Positions 1-5,682 of a stretch of 8,572 bases of DNA are shown piece by piece; position 1 is the stretch's first letter, and each line of letters opens with the position of its first letter. A program made the translations under genes and the position numbers. The notes beneath the pieces are model-generated. The model saw nothing but the letters and a program-made list of their open reading frames with translations, made no database searches and was not told the DNA's origin. Origin of the DNA: Ruminococcus flavefaciens. GTDB lineage: Bacteria; Bacillota; Clostridia; Oscillospirales; Ruminococcaceae. Location: assembly GCA_004554385.1 (NCBI GenBank), contig SFMO01000059.1:1-8572 (forward strand), given 5' to 3'.

Positions 1-240
1 AAAGGATCAACAGTTTCAACGAAGGCGGTCTCCCACCTGTGGCACTAAGAAATTCAAAGCAACGATCTCATCACGCTGCCTGATATATGCCTATTTCAGA
101 TTTTGGGTATTCTATGACTGCACATTTCTTGACAATTCCATGCAAGAAAACTGTAAGATTGTCAATAAATTGTAAGACAATGAAACCCGATATTAAAAAA
201 ATATACCTCAAATCGTTTATAAAATGGCATTTTTCTGTTG
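1..240. other. Intergenic leader with repeated TGTAAGA and inverted TTGACAAT motifs
   Basis: I see no convincing gene here. Frame 2 is open from the window edge to a TAA at about 173 but has no start in view and no recognisable motif, so a gene tail cannot be excluded. TTGACAAT (129-136) is the exact reverse complement of ATTGTCAA (158-165), and GACAAT recurs at 176-181. TGTAAGA occurs at 152-158 and 171-177, 19 bases apart, which is about two helical turns. This arrangement upstream of the promoter at 241-269 could be a regulator binding site, but that is inference. Confidence 0.3.
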
Positions 241-269
241 TTGTAAACTGACCGTTTCAGAGCTATAAT
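241..269 (+). promoter_or_regulatory. Sigma-A-like promoter of the vWA lipoprotein gene
   Basis: A -35 box TTGTAA (241-246, four of six consensus bases) is followed after 17 bases by a perfect -10 box TATAAT (264-269). Transcription would start near 276, giving a leader of about 70 bases before the ATG at 346. Confidence 0.65.
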
Positions 270-286
270 AAGAGCATAGAAAAGAG

Positions 287-338
287 CTGCGGCAGTCACC
301 GCAGTACGAAAATACCGTCCGGAAGGACATCAGGGAGG
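287..338 (+). promoter_or_regulatory. 5' leader hairpins and ribosome binding site of the vWA gene
   Basis: The leader holds CTGCGG (287-292) pairing with CCGCAG (299-304), then a small GTCC/GGAC hairpin with a GGAA loop (317-328). The ribosome site AGGGAGG (332-338) lies seven bases before the ATG at 346. The hairpins may stabilise the mRNA or tune initiation; no known riboswitch class is apparent. Confidence 0.4.
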
Positions 339-345
339 TCTATAT

Positions 346-1977
346 ATGAATAACACGTCAAAAAGATATACAGCAATGGCTGCTTCATGTGCATTGATAA
401 TGAGTACTTTCTGCAGCTGCGGCGATAACAGCACAAGCAACAACGGAAACTACAAAAAGGACGAACACAGAAACAACAATTCAATAGTTTCGGAAGCTCC
501 TCAGACCGCCGATGAGGAATATGTACCCGAGTTTACCGACAGTCCGCGTCCTTCTTACCCTTCCGGCAACGAGGAATACAAGGAATATATTGAAAGCGGC
601 TTCAAGGATCCCCGTGCAGAGCCTCTCTCGACCTTCTCTGCCGACGTTGATACTGCTTCATATTCAAATATCCGCCGGCTTATTGAGGACGGCAGTTTTG
701 TCCCCGAGGACGCTGTCCGTGCTGAGGAGTTCATAAATTACTTCGATTACGATTACCCCGATCCCGAGGAAGGAAGAGTTTTCGGCGACTACGTTGAGCT
801 TGCAGACTGTCCGTGGAATCCTGCAAACAAGCTAATGATGATAGGGATCCAGGGCAGAAGGCTCCCCGAGAATGACGCTCCCCCGTCAAATCTGGTCTTC
901 CTCATTGATTCTTCGGGCTCTATGGCTTCATACGACAAGCTTCCTCTGGTGCAGACAGCTTTCTCGATGCTGGCTGAAAAGCTCACCGAAAACGACCGCA
1001 TATCAATAGTGACCTACGCAGGAAGCACCGACACCCGTATCGCAGGCGCAAGCGGCAAGGATAAGGAAGACATTCTTTCAGCTCTCTACTCCATTACAGC
1101 CTCGGGCGGCACAAACGGCGAGGGCGGTATCGAAAAGGCTTACGCTCTTGCTGAAAAGTACTTCATCGACGGCGGCAACAACCGCGTTATCCTCGCTACA
1201 GACGGAGACCTCAACATCGGCGCAAGCTCAGAGGACGAGCTGGTAAAGCTCATCAAAACAAAGAGAGATAAGGGCATATACCTTTCAGTACTGGGCTTCG
1301 GCACAGGCAACTACAAGGACAACAAAATGGAAGCTATCGCCGACAACGGCAACGGAAACTACAGCTATATCGACTCCGTAGATGAGGCTCACAGAGTTCT
1401 CGTGCAGGAAATGGAAGGGACACTCTACACTATCGCCAAGGACGTTAAAATACAGGTCGAGTTCAACCCTTCACAGATAAAGAGCTACAGACTTATCGGC
1501 TATGATAACAGACTTATGGACGCCGAGGACTTCTACGATACCACAAAGGACGCAGGTGAGGTCGGCGCAGGTCACAGTGTGACTGCTCTCTATGAGGTGG
1601 AGCTCGCCGAAACAGGCGATACATACCGCGGAGTACAGCTTGAATTCTCCTCAGAGCACACAGCCAAGCCCGCAGAAAACAACGGCAGAAGCGAGCTGTG
1701 CAAGCTCTCTGTTACATACAAGCCCGTAAACGGCAACACAGGCAAGGACATTTACGAATCCCAGCTCTTCGGCATGGAAAAATACAACAGTGAGCCTTCC
1801 GAATCCATCAGACTCGCCTCAGCAGCTGCCGAATTTGCAATGCTTCTCAGAAACTCCGAGTTCAAGGGCAGCTCAAGCTACGAGCACGTTGTAAAGACTG
1901 CAGGCTCGATCCCCACGACAGATAAAACCGACGAGCTTATCCAGCTTGCCAAGCAGGCTGACAGGCTCTACGGTTAA
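346..1977 (+). CDS. YfbK-like von Willebrand factor A domain lipoprotein
   Basis: The 543-residue product has a lipoprotein signal: a Lys/Arg start, a hydrophobic stretch, and a lipobox-like F-C-S-C that puts the lipidated cysteine at about residue 25. A low-complexity Asn/Asp/Ser linker follows. Residues 92-142 match the N-terminal domain of the YfbK family (STFSADVDTASYSN, then VRAEEFINYF). The vWA domain spans about 180-360, with a complete MIDAS metal site: D188, S190 and S192 in DSSGS, T256 in SGGTN, and D286 in ATDGD. The C-terminal part (about 365-540) fits the DUF3520-type domain found in this family. By family, it should sit on the outer face of the membrane and bind a ligand through a divalent cation; the ligand is unknown. 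It has its own promoter and terminator and no operon partner in view. The ATG at 346 is chosen because it gives both the signal peptide and the ribosome site. Confidence 0.9.
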   Translation: MNNTSKRYTAMAASCALIMSTFCSCGDNSTSNNGNYKKDEHRNNNSIVSEAPQTADEEYVPEFTDSPRPSYPSGNEEYKEYIESGFKDPRAEPLSTFSADVDTASYSNIRRLIEDGSFVPEDAVRAEEFINYFDYDYPDPEEGRVFGDYVELADCPWNPANKLMMIGIQGRRLPENDAPPSNLVFLIDSSGSMASYDKLPLVQTAFSMLAEKLTENDRISIVTYAGSTDTRIAGASGKDKEDILSALYSITASGGTNGEGGIEKAYALAEKYFIDGGNNRVILATDGDLNIGASSEDELVKLIKTKRDKGIYLSVLGFGTGNYKDNKMEAIADNGNGNYSYIDSVDEAHRVLVQEMEGTLYTIAKDVKIQVEFNPSQIKSYRLIGYDNRLMDAEDFYDTTKDAGEVGAGHSVTALYEVELAETGDTYRGVQLEFSSEHTAKPAENNGRSELCKLSVTYKPVNGNTGKDIYESQLFGMEKYNSEPSESIRLASAAAEFAMLLRNSEFKGSSSYEHVVKTAGSIPTTDKTDELIQLAKQADRLYG

Positions 1978-2024
1978 TGTAGATCAAAAGTTTACAGGAT
2001 AGATCGTAAAAATGTGATAACACG

Positions 2025-2061
2025 AAGGCGGCCTCTCTGATTCGACTGAGAGGCTGCTTTC
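2025..2061 (+). terminator. Terminator after the vWA gene
   Basis: AAGGCGGCCTCTC (2025-2037) pairs with GAGAGGCTGCTTT (2048-2060), giving about 13 base pairs including G-U pairs and a ten-base loop. The U tract is short (TTT then C), so termination may be incomplete. It lies about 50 bases after the stop codon. Confidence 0.7.
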
Positions 2062-2103
2062 ATGCCATGCATAAAGTTAAATGATAAATTTTTATTTCAC
2101 CTA

Positions 2104-2132
2104 TTGACAATTCTCTTTTTAGGTGATATAAT
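2104..2132 (+). promoter_or_regulatory. Consensus promoter of tRNA-Gln
   Basis: TTGACA (2104-2109) and TATAAT (2127-2132) are both perfect sigma-A boxes with ideal 17-base spacing. Transcription would begin around 2139, about 24 bases before the tRNA. This is the strongest promoter in the window, as expected for a stable RNA. Confidence 0.92.
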
Positions 2133-2162
2133 AATAAGGCTGAATAATTCAGCAGTAAATAC

Positions 2163-2238
2163 TGGGGTGTCGCCAAGTGGTAAGGCAGCGGACTCTGACT
2201 CCGTTATTTCGAGGGTTCAAATCCTTCCACCCCAACCA
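2163..2238 (+). tRNA. tRNA-Gln (anticodon CTG)
   Basis: All arms fold. The acceptor TGGGGTG (2163-2169) pairs with CACCCCA (2228-2234). The D arm is bounded by GCC/GGC. The anticodon stem GCGGA/TCCGT encloses the loop CTCTGAC, which gives anticodon CTG for the glutamine codon CAG. The T arm is GAGGG, TTCAAAT, CCTTC. The discriminator is A (2235), and CCA is encoded (2236-2238). It has its own promoter and terminator and is a single-gene unit. tRNA 3' ends are common integration sites, but I see no direct repeat of this 3' end elsewhere in the window. Confidence 0.95.
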
Positions 2239-2268
2239 TATCGTCATGACTAAATTGATGACATGCCC

Positions 2269-2296
2269 AAAAAAGCCCGAAATATCGGGCTTTTTT
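2269..2296 (+). terminator. Intrinsic terminator of tRNA-Gln
   Basis: GCCCGA (2275-2280), loop AATA and TCGGGC (2285-2290) are followed by six T (2291-2296). Six A precede the stem, so the hairpin is symmetric and could also stop transcription coming from the other strand. Confidence 0.9.
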
Positions 2297-2361
2297 GCTA
2301 CCCAAATCTTGAAAATTTTACTTCGATTTTCATAGATGACATTGGGCTGTTTTAGCCATGT

Positions 2362-2379
2362 GTAAGGATTTGAACTCTC
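2362..2379 (-). repeat. Inverted T-arm-like fragment of the tRNA-Gln
   Basis: The reverse complement of 2362-2379 matches tRNA-Gln positions 2211-2228 at 16 of 18 bases, including the whole GTTCAAATCC T-loop core. No acceptor, D or anticodon arm surrounds it, and the T stem is imperfect, so it is not a tRNA gene. It may be a remnant of a tRNA end or chance similarity to a conserved sequence. Confidence 0.4.
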
Positions 2380-2462
2380 AAAAGTGCAAATCCAATCCTC
2401 TCCAAAGGTCGAAATACAGGCAAATTCCGATTTTATAGGTCAAAAATAGTACACAAAGTTTC

Positions 2463-2520
2463 GGGCTCGGTTTTAGTGGTTTTCACGAATTGTGAAAACG
2501 CTGGAATCGAGCCCTTTTTT
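2463..2520 (+). terminator. Large two-tier hairpin with T tract
   Basis: An outer stem GGGCTCG (2463-2469) pairs with CGAGCCC (2508-2514) and is followed at once by TTTTTT (2515-2520). Inside it a second stem GTTTTCAC (2479-2486) pairs with GTGAAAAC (2492-2499). The T tract makes it a terminator for plus-strand transcription. No gene ends just upstream, since the tRNA already has a terminator, so it may close a small RNA starting between 2297 and 2463, or be a conserved structural element. Confidence 0.6.
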
Positions 2521-2661
2521 GTTTCCTGTCAGCAAAGTGATAGAATGCCTATCAGCGATTTGTGAGCCGTTTTCAACGGCAGCAGTGGCAGGTCGGGAAA
2601 CTGCACCACCGAGAACAACTAAAGCTGCTGTGAGCGTTTTTGAACCAGTAAAAGATATATT
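2473..2661 (-). other. Structured region with an open minus-strand frame of 62 codons
   Basis: Read on the minus strand, this stretch is open for 62 codons after a TGA at 2662-2664, ending at a TAA (2473-2475). It has coding-like composition (a run such as TLTAALVVLGGAVSRP, later SSVFTIREN) but no ATG and no ribosome site, so I do not call a gene. The same frame has one more stop at 2440-2442 and then stays open through the tRNA. The DNA also carries hairpins at 2463-2514, TGATAG/CTATCA (2538-2554) and GCCGTT/AACGGC (2566-2580). It could be a decayed gene end, a mobile-element terminus or a structured RNA. The rest of 2297-2679 shows no gene. Confidence 0.3.
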
Positions 2662-2679
2662 TCACTCGGATATACGATT

Positions 2680-3036
2680 TTATTTTTTTCCTAGATACTC
2701 CGCTATTACCATGACGGCTTTTTGAAGTTCTTCAGGTAGATCAAGAATCATCGAGATTACTTCTGCGTATGTAACATCTTTACAGAAAATCTCGTTCAGT
2801 ATTGACAAAGGTGCATCAAAATCAGTAAGTCCATAGAGATAATCAGTGGAAACAATAAAAATATCCGCTATATCGCAAATCCTATCTACAGGTGGTATCT
2901 GGCGTCCAGTCTCATACTTTAGGACGGTACTTCTGCTCATATGTAATAATTCTGCAAGTTGACATTGAGTCAGGTTATTCTTTTTCCTGAGTGCTTTGAT
3001 TCGCTCCCCACATATATTTCCTTGATTGATATTCAT
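2680..3036 (-). CDS. XRE-family helix-turn-helix transcriptional regulator
   Basis: The 118-residue protein has a classic Cro/CI-type HTH at residues 12-66: RIKALRKKNNLTQCQLAEL, then MSRSTVLKYETGRQIP, with the T-Q-x-x-L-A and S-x-x-x-x-x-x-Y-E signatures in place. The following I-A-D and Y-L-Y-G residues are typical of the last helices of this fold. The C-terminal half (67-118) is short and helical, with a LPEEL motif, and probably dimerises. It has no peptidase domain for LexA/CI-like cleavage. The start at 3036 is supported by AGGAGG six bases upstream (3048-3043). It is divergent from the operon at 3277, a repressor-like position. By family and position it probably represses its own promoter and perhaps that operon, as in phages and integrative elements. 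Confidence 0.88.
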   Translation of the reverse strand: MNINQGNICGERIKALRKKNNLTQCQLAELLHMSRSTVLKYETGRQIPPVDRICDIADIFIVSTDYLYGLTDFDAPLSILNEIFCKDVTYAEVISMILDLPEELQKAVMVIAEYLGKK

Positions 3037-3066
3037 AAGAATCCTCCTATAGTTTGCATTTGGTAT

Positions 3067-3129
3067 ATTATATCATACAAATAACAATAAATCTTAGAAT
3101 CATCCTGAAAAGTATCATTTTAGATGATT
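3067..3129 (-). promoter_or_regulatory. Extended -10 promoter and operator-like inverted repeat of the XRE gene
   Basis: On the minus strand TATAAT (3072-3067) is preceded by TGA, making the extended -10 TGnTATAAT; no good -35 box is seen. Just upstream, AATCATC (3098-3104) is the exact reverse complement of GATGATT (3123-3129), with a third half-site-like ATCAT at 3114-3118. These sites lie in the divergent gap, where an XRE dimer could bind. Confidence 0.55.
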
Positions 3130-3161
3130 GTTCATTAAAAAACGGCATATTACAGATACTT

Positions 3162-3186
3162 AGGCATACTGACAATCAGTATGCCT
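3162..3186. repeat. Perfect 11-bp inverted repeat with three-base loop
   Basis: AGGCATACTGA (3162-3172), loop CAA, TCAGTATGCCT (3176-3186). There is only a short T run (TTT) followed by AATAAT on the plus strand, so it is a poor terminator. It sits between the divergent XRE gene and the operon at 3277, so it could be an operator, a leader hairpin or a recombination or transposition end. Confidence 0.6.
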
Positions 3187-3276
3187 TTAATAATACAAGA
3201 AGTTTCCTTCAGGACTATACATAGAAAGCAGTTCACGCCTGCTGTCTATGGAATATTTTTGTCAGGAGGAAAACAG

Positions 3277-4347
3277 ATGAACAAATTCTACATGAACGGT
3301 AAGCTGATACACAAGGCTTCCGATCACAACACTAAACGCTGTGAGGTCGAGAAATGGGTATTCCTTCCTCACTACGACTTTGAAAGGCTGAAAGCAAACC
3401 CATATCAAGAGCATGAGGCGATAACTGCCGCCAGAGACCTTATGTTCGAGGACGAGAAAGCATATCACTGTATAATGCTTCTTGACGAGCACGGCGATGA
3501 CGGTCTGCTCATTGAAGCTGAAGGATTTGACTATCCCCGTCTTTCTATGTTCGTTCCCGATGCAGCTCTTATCTATGAGCGTTATAAGACATCAGAGGCT
3601 GAACTGAAGCTGCATGATATGATCAGGGATACTGTCGAAAAGATCGCTGAACTTGCTCATACAGGCAAGACGGACTTCACATCGGCTGATATGATCGACA
3701 TGGATGAGGTCGAGAGCCTTGTCAAAAATGCTATCGTACAGCAGCTCTCTCAGCGTGATGACATCATAATGGCAAAGAATACAGACATCGGAGTTGACTT
3801 TCAGCCGGATATTCATGTTGAAGCAAAGAAACTCACAGAGCTGAAGTTCTACTGTCCCCTTAAAGTTCATCGTGAGATTCAGCCTTCATTTGATGAGGAT
3901 GAGGATGAAGAGTTCTTCGAAGATACTGAGGAGCTCTCAGACTTTGAGATCCTTGAGTACCAAAGTGAGATCAGCGATGCAATCGAGGCTTATCAGTGTG
4001 ATGATGAAGAAAACCGTGGTATTATGGCTTACCTTGGAGATCGAAAGCGTTTCGGCGATAAAGTCTATTCCATATTCCCATCCGTTGAAAAGGTTGGAGA
4101 CAGGCTCATGGGCGTTTTCACTTGCCGGCTATGCGGTGAGCTTGACAGCTATGAGTATGATGAGTTGCTTCATGAGCTTTCGGGACAGGCTTCAGACGGA
4201 TGGGGCGAAGGATTCGAGCAGCATGAGATCCATACTTCCGAAGGAGACATCTATGTCAGTTTCTATGATACCTGTGGTGCATGGGAACTTGTTCCCGAGG
4301 AAGAATACATTAACGAAAAAACAGAAGATATGGAGATGAGTATGTGA
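3277..4347 (+). CDS. Element-borne protein of unknown function with acidic tail
   Basis: The 356-residue protein has no catalytic motif I recognise. The start at 3277 is chosen over the ATG at 3181 because AGGAGG (3264-3269) lies seven bases before it, while 3181 falls inside a perfect hairpin. It is soluble, without a signal or membrane segment. An Asp/Glu-rich block starts at residue 206 (DEDEDEEFFED), and one C-x-x-C (C283, C286) sits in a well-composed C-terminal region containing GVFTCRLCGELDSYEYDELL. The last residues are acidic and end MEMSM. It opens a compact operon and overlaps the next gene by four bases (GTGA). Similar proteins, from memory, occur in gut Clostridia integrative elements under a DUF name I am not certain of. 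The protein's acidity suggests a DNA-mimic or protein-binding role, but this is speculation. Confidence 0.75.
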   Translation: MNKFYMNGKLIHKASDHNTKRCEVEKWVFLPHYDFERLKANPYQEHEAITAARDLMFEDEKAYHCIMLLDEHGDDGLLIEAEGFDYPRLSMFVPDAALIYERYKTSEAELKLHDMIRDTVEKIAELAHTGKTDFTSADMIDMDEVESLVKNAIVQQLSQRDDIIMAKNTDIGVDFQPDIHVEAKKLTELKFYCPLKVHREIQPSFDEDEDEEFFEDTEELSDFEILEYQSEISDAIEAYQCDDEENRGIMAYLGDRKRFGDKVYSIFPSVEKVGDRLMGVFTCRLCGELDSYEYDELLHELSGQASDGWGEGFEQHEIHTSEGDIYVSFYDTCGAWELVPEEEYINEKTEDMEMSM

Positions 4348-4490
4348 ATAAAGTAGAGATAACTATACCTCCGCAGATTTCGGAAGCTATCGAGAAAGCT
4401 GCGGAGAAAGAAGGAATAACCGCAGATGAGCTGACAGAAAGAGCTATGAAGAAGCTCTTGGAGAGGAGCGATGAGAATGTCAGAAACTGA
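4344..4490 (+). CDS. Small ribbon-helix-helix protein, GTG start
   Basis: This 48-residue protein starts at GTG 4344, overlaps the preceding stop as GTGA, and has GGAG (4332-4335) eight bases upstream. It ends at TGA 4488-4490, 14 bases inside the next gene, so translation is probably coupled on both sides. The whole length is one RHH unit: a beta strand at about residues 3-9 (KVEITIP), helix A at 10-23 and helix B at 26-41 (TADELTERAMKKLLER). It aligns without gaps to both RHH repeats of the next protein, including the G-I-T turn between helices. RHH proteins dimerise and bind DNA through the strand, usually as autorepressors or relaxosome accessory proteins. It is easily missed because of its size and start codon. 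Confidence 0.72.
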   Translation: MNKVEITIPPQISEAIEKAAEKEGITADELTERAMKKLLERSDENVRN

Positions 4491-4968
4491 GAAAAAGGGC
4501 ATAACAGTAAAGATCGACGCTGACCTTCATGCACAGGTCAAACAGTACATTGAAGAAAACGGTATAACAATGGCGGAGTTTGTATCAAAAGCACTTGATG
4601 ACGAGCTCCATCCCAAGACGACTATCAAGGAGGAAAAATATATGGGAAATATGCGTACAATGGCTTTTCAGGTCCCAGAGGACCTCTTTAATCAGATCAA
4701 AGACTACCTTGAGAGACACAACATGACACAGAAGCAGTTCGTCCTCGGTCTTATTCAGGATGAGCTTGACCGTGATTACGAGGAACAGCAGGCAATGGCT
4801 GAAAAGCAGCAGTCCGAAAACGAGCCTGACGAAGATGAGGAAGAAGCTCTCGATGAAGACGAGGACGAAGACTTGTCAGAGGATGACGATGAGGATCTCG
4901 ACGAGGATGAAGAAGAATCCGAAGATATTGAAGAATCTGAGGAAGATGAGATGTCTATGGAAATGTGA
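4477..4968 (+). CDS. Tandem ribbon-helix-helix protein with polyacidic tail
   Basis: The 163-residue protein has two RHH-like units in series. Unit 1 has a strand at 8-14 (GITVKID), helix A at 15-28 and helix B at 31-45. Unit 2 has a strand at 60-66 (RTMAFQV), helix A at 67-81 and helix B at 84-98 (TQKQFVLGLIQDELD). Residues 115-163 are almost entirely Asp/Glu and end EDEMSMEM. The ATG at 4477 is preferred over 4471 because GGAG (4465-4468) is eight bases away rather than two. A tandem pair could fold as an intramolecular RHH dimer; single RHH chains normally pair between subunits. The tail would repel DNA and could modulate binding or recruit a basic partner. Residues 56 onward can also be made separately (see 4627-4644). 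Confidence 0.82.
   Translation: MSETEKKGITVKIDADLHAQVKQYIEENGITMAEFVSKALDDELHPKTTIKEEKYMGNMRTMAFQVPEDLFNQIKDYLERHNMTQKQFVLGLIQDELDRDYEEQQAMAEKQQSENEPDEDEEEALDEDEDEDLSEDDDEDLDEDEEESEDIEESEEDEMSMEM
4627..4644 (+). promoter_or_regulatory. Internal ribosome site and in-frame start inside the tandem RHH gene
   Basis: AAGGAGGA (4627-4634) is the best Shine-Dalgarno in the operon and sits seven bases before an in-frame ATG (4642-4644), codon 56. It would make a 108-residue product containing only RHH unit 2 and the acidic tail. The residues after this start (MGNMRTMAFQV) look like a natural N-terminus. Confidence 0.6.
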
Positions 4969-4977
4969 GGTGGTTGC

Positions 4978-5262
4978 ATGAAAGGATTCCCTTCCAGAGA
5001 ACAGGTTGAACGGCTGAGACAGCAGTACCCGAAAGGAACAAAGATATGCTGCGACAGCATGAACGAAGATCCCAGACCTATCCCTCCCGGTACTATCGGA
5101 GAAGTTATAGGAGTGGATGACGCCGGACAGGTCATGACGAGATGGAGCAACGGCAGTTCTCTTTCTATAATCCCAGGCGTTGACAGTTTTCATGTAGTTC
5201 AGCAGGCTGAGGACGAAGAACCTGAGATAGAAGAATCTCAGGGAATGTCGATTGACTTATAA
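4978..5262 (+). CDS. DUF4314 domain protein
   Basis: The 94-residue protein matches the DUF4314 pattern: FPSREQVERLRQQYPKGT, an SMNEDPRPIPPGT segment and D-D-A-G-Q-V, then a beta-rich W-S-N-G-S-S-L and I-P-G-V-D-S-F. The domain covers about residues 3-72. It is probably a small beta-barrel, SH3-like fold, seen widely in phage and integrative elements of Clostridia; its function is not known. Residues 77-89 are acidic and the protein ends GMSIDL, close to the tails of the two longer proteins upstream. The ribosome site GAGGTGG (4967-4973) overlaps the preceding stop, nine bases before the start, so it belongs to the same operon. Confidence 0.85.
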   Translation: MKGFPSREQVERLRQQYPKGTKICCDSMNEDPRPIPPGTIGEVIGVDDAGQVMTRWSNGSSLSIIPGVDSFHVVQQAEDEEPEIEESQGMSIDL

Positions 5263-5280
5263 TGCCTGATATGGTATAAT
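5252..5280 (+). promoter_or_regulatory. Strong promoter with extended -10 for the HhH gene
   Basis: TTGACT (5252-5257) and TATAAT (5275-5280) are spaced by 17 bases, and TGG directly precedes the -10 box, making it extended. The -35 box overlaps the last codons of the DUF4314 gene. Transcription would begin near 5287, about 28 bases before the next ATG. Confidence 0.82.
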
Positions 5281-5314
5281 ATAGCTCGCAGTAATATCAG
5301 AGAGGAAAGATATA

Positions 5315-5560
5315 ATGGAAAAAGAACAGAATACTGTTGAGCTTACAAGGTCAATGTATAAGGAAATCAAGTCGATGAACCGAGATCAGATGCAGCAGGT
5401 GCTGACTAACATCTATGACCAGGGTGCTAAAAGCGTCGAGCATGGTGCTATCGAGTTCGAGAGCCTTCGTGAAGAGATCGGCAAGATCAACGGTATCGGC
5501 GAAAAACGTCTTGATGAAATAATGGCAGTAATAGAGAGCTTCATCTCTCCTGCCGAATAA
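5315..5560 (+). CDS. Small helix-hairpin-helix DNA-binding protein
   Basis: The 81-residue protein is helical and ends with an HhH motif at about residues 54-76, I-G-K-I-N-G-I-G-E-K-R-L-D-E-I, where the hairpin G-I-G is the usual contact with the DNA backbone. Residues 8-45 form a helical N-terminal region (MYKEIKSMNRDQMQQV). Similar small HhH proteins are, from memory, frequent cargo of conjugative elements in gut Clostridia. GAGG (5302-5305) supports the start. It has its own strong promoter and terminator, so it is expressed independently of the RHH operon, probably at a high level. It may be a nucleoid-associated or relaxosome accessory protein; the role is inferred. Confidence 0.75.
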   Translation: MEKEQNTVELTRSMYKEIKSMNRDQMQQVLTNIYDQGAKSVEHGAIEFESLREEIGKINGIGEKRLDEIMAVIESFISPAE

Positions 5561-5584
5561 AAACTGAATACTATTATATATATA

Positions 5585-5634
5585 AGACCGCCGGTAGTGC
5601 GTCCATAACAGGACCGCTATCGGCGGTCTTTTTT
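5585..5634 (+). terminator. Strong intrinsic terminator after the HhH gene
   Basis: AAGACCGCCGGTAG on the 5' side pairs with CTATCGGCGGTCTT on the 3' side, continued by GTCC/GGAC near a loop of about six bases, and followed by a run of T (5629-5634). It closes the HhH transcription unit. Confidence 0.93.
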
Positions 5635-5643
5635 GTTATACAT

Positions 5644-5681
5644 ACAGCTGTCTGCAAAAATGCAGGCGGCTGTAATTTTTT
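5644..5681 (+). terminator. Second terminator-like hairpin before the antirepressor fragment
   Basis: ACAGCTGTCTGC (5644-5655) pairs, with G-U pairs, with GCAGGCGGCTGT (5662-5673) over a loop AAAAAT. AA and six T (5676-5681) follow. It sits only two bases before the ATG at 5683, so the antirepressor remnant lies directly behind a terminator. Confidence 0.75.
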
Positions 5682-5682
5682 G

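Noticed and set aside
2062..2253. Plus-strand frame of 63 codons
   Set aside because: It runs through the tRNA promoter and the whole tRNA-Gln, so it is a chance frame.
2492..2725. Plus-strand frame of 77 codons
   Set aside because: It crosses a strong hairpin and T tract, has no ribosome site, and overlaps the end of the XRE gene.
3181..3276. Earlier ATG start for the 356-residue protein
   Set aside because: The ATG lies inside a perfect hairpin with no ribosome site, while 3277 has AGGAGG at ideal distance and a natural N-terminus.
3130..3276. Promoter for the operon at 3277
   Set aside because: TATACA (3216-3221) and CTGACA (3169-3174) are present, but neither has a partner box at proper spacing.
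4471..4476. Earlier ATG for the tandem RHH gene
   Set aside because: It is only two bases after GGAG; the ATG at 4477 is eight bases away.
4776..5193. Serine-rich minus-strand frames
   Set aside because: The poly-Ser is the antisense of the Asp/Glu-coding tract of the RHH tail; there is no start signal.
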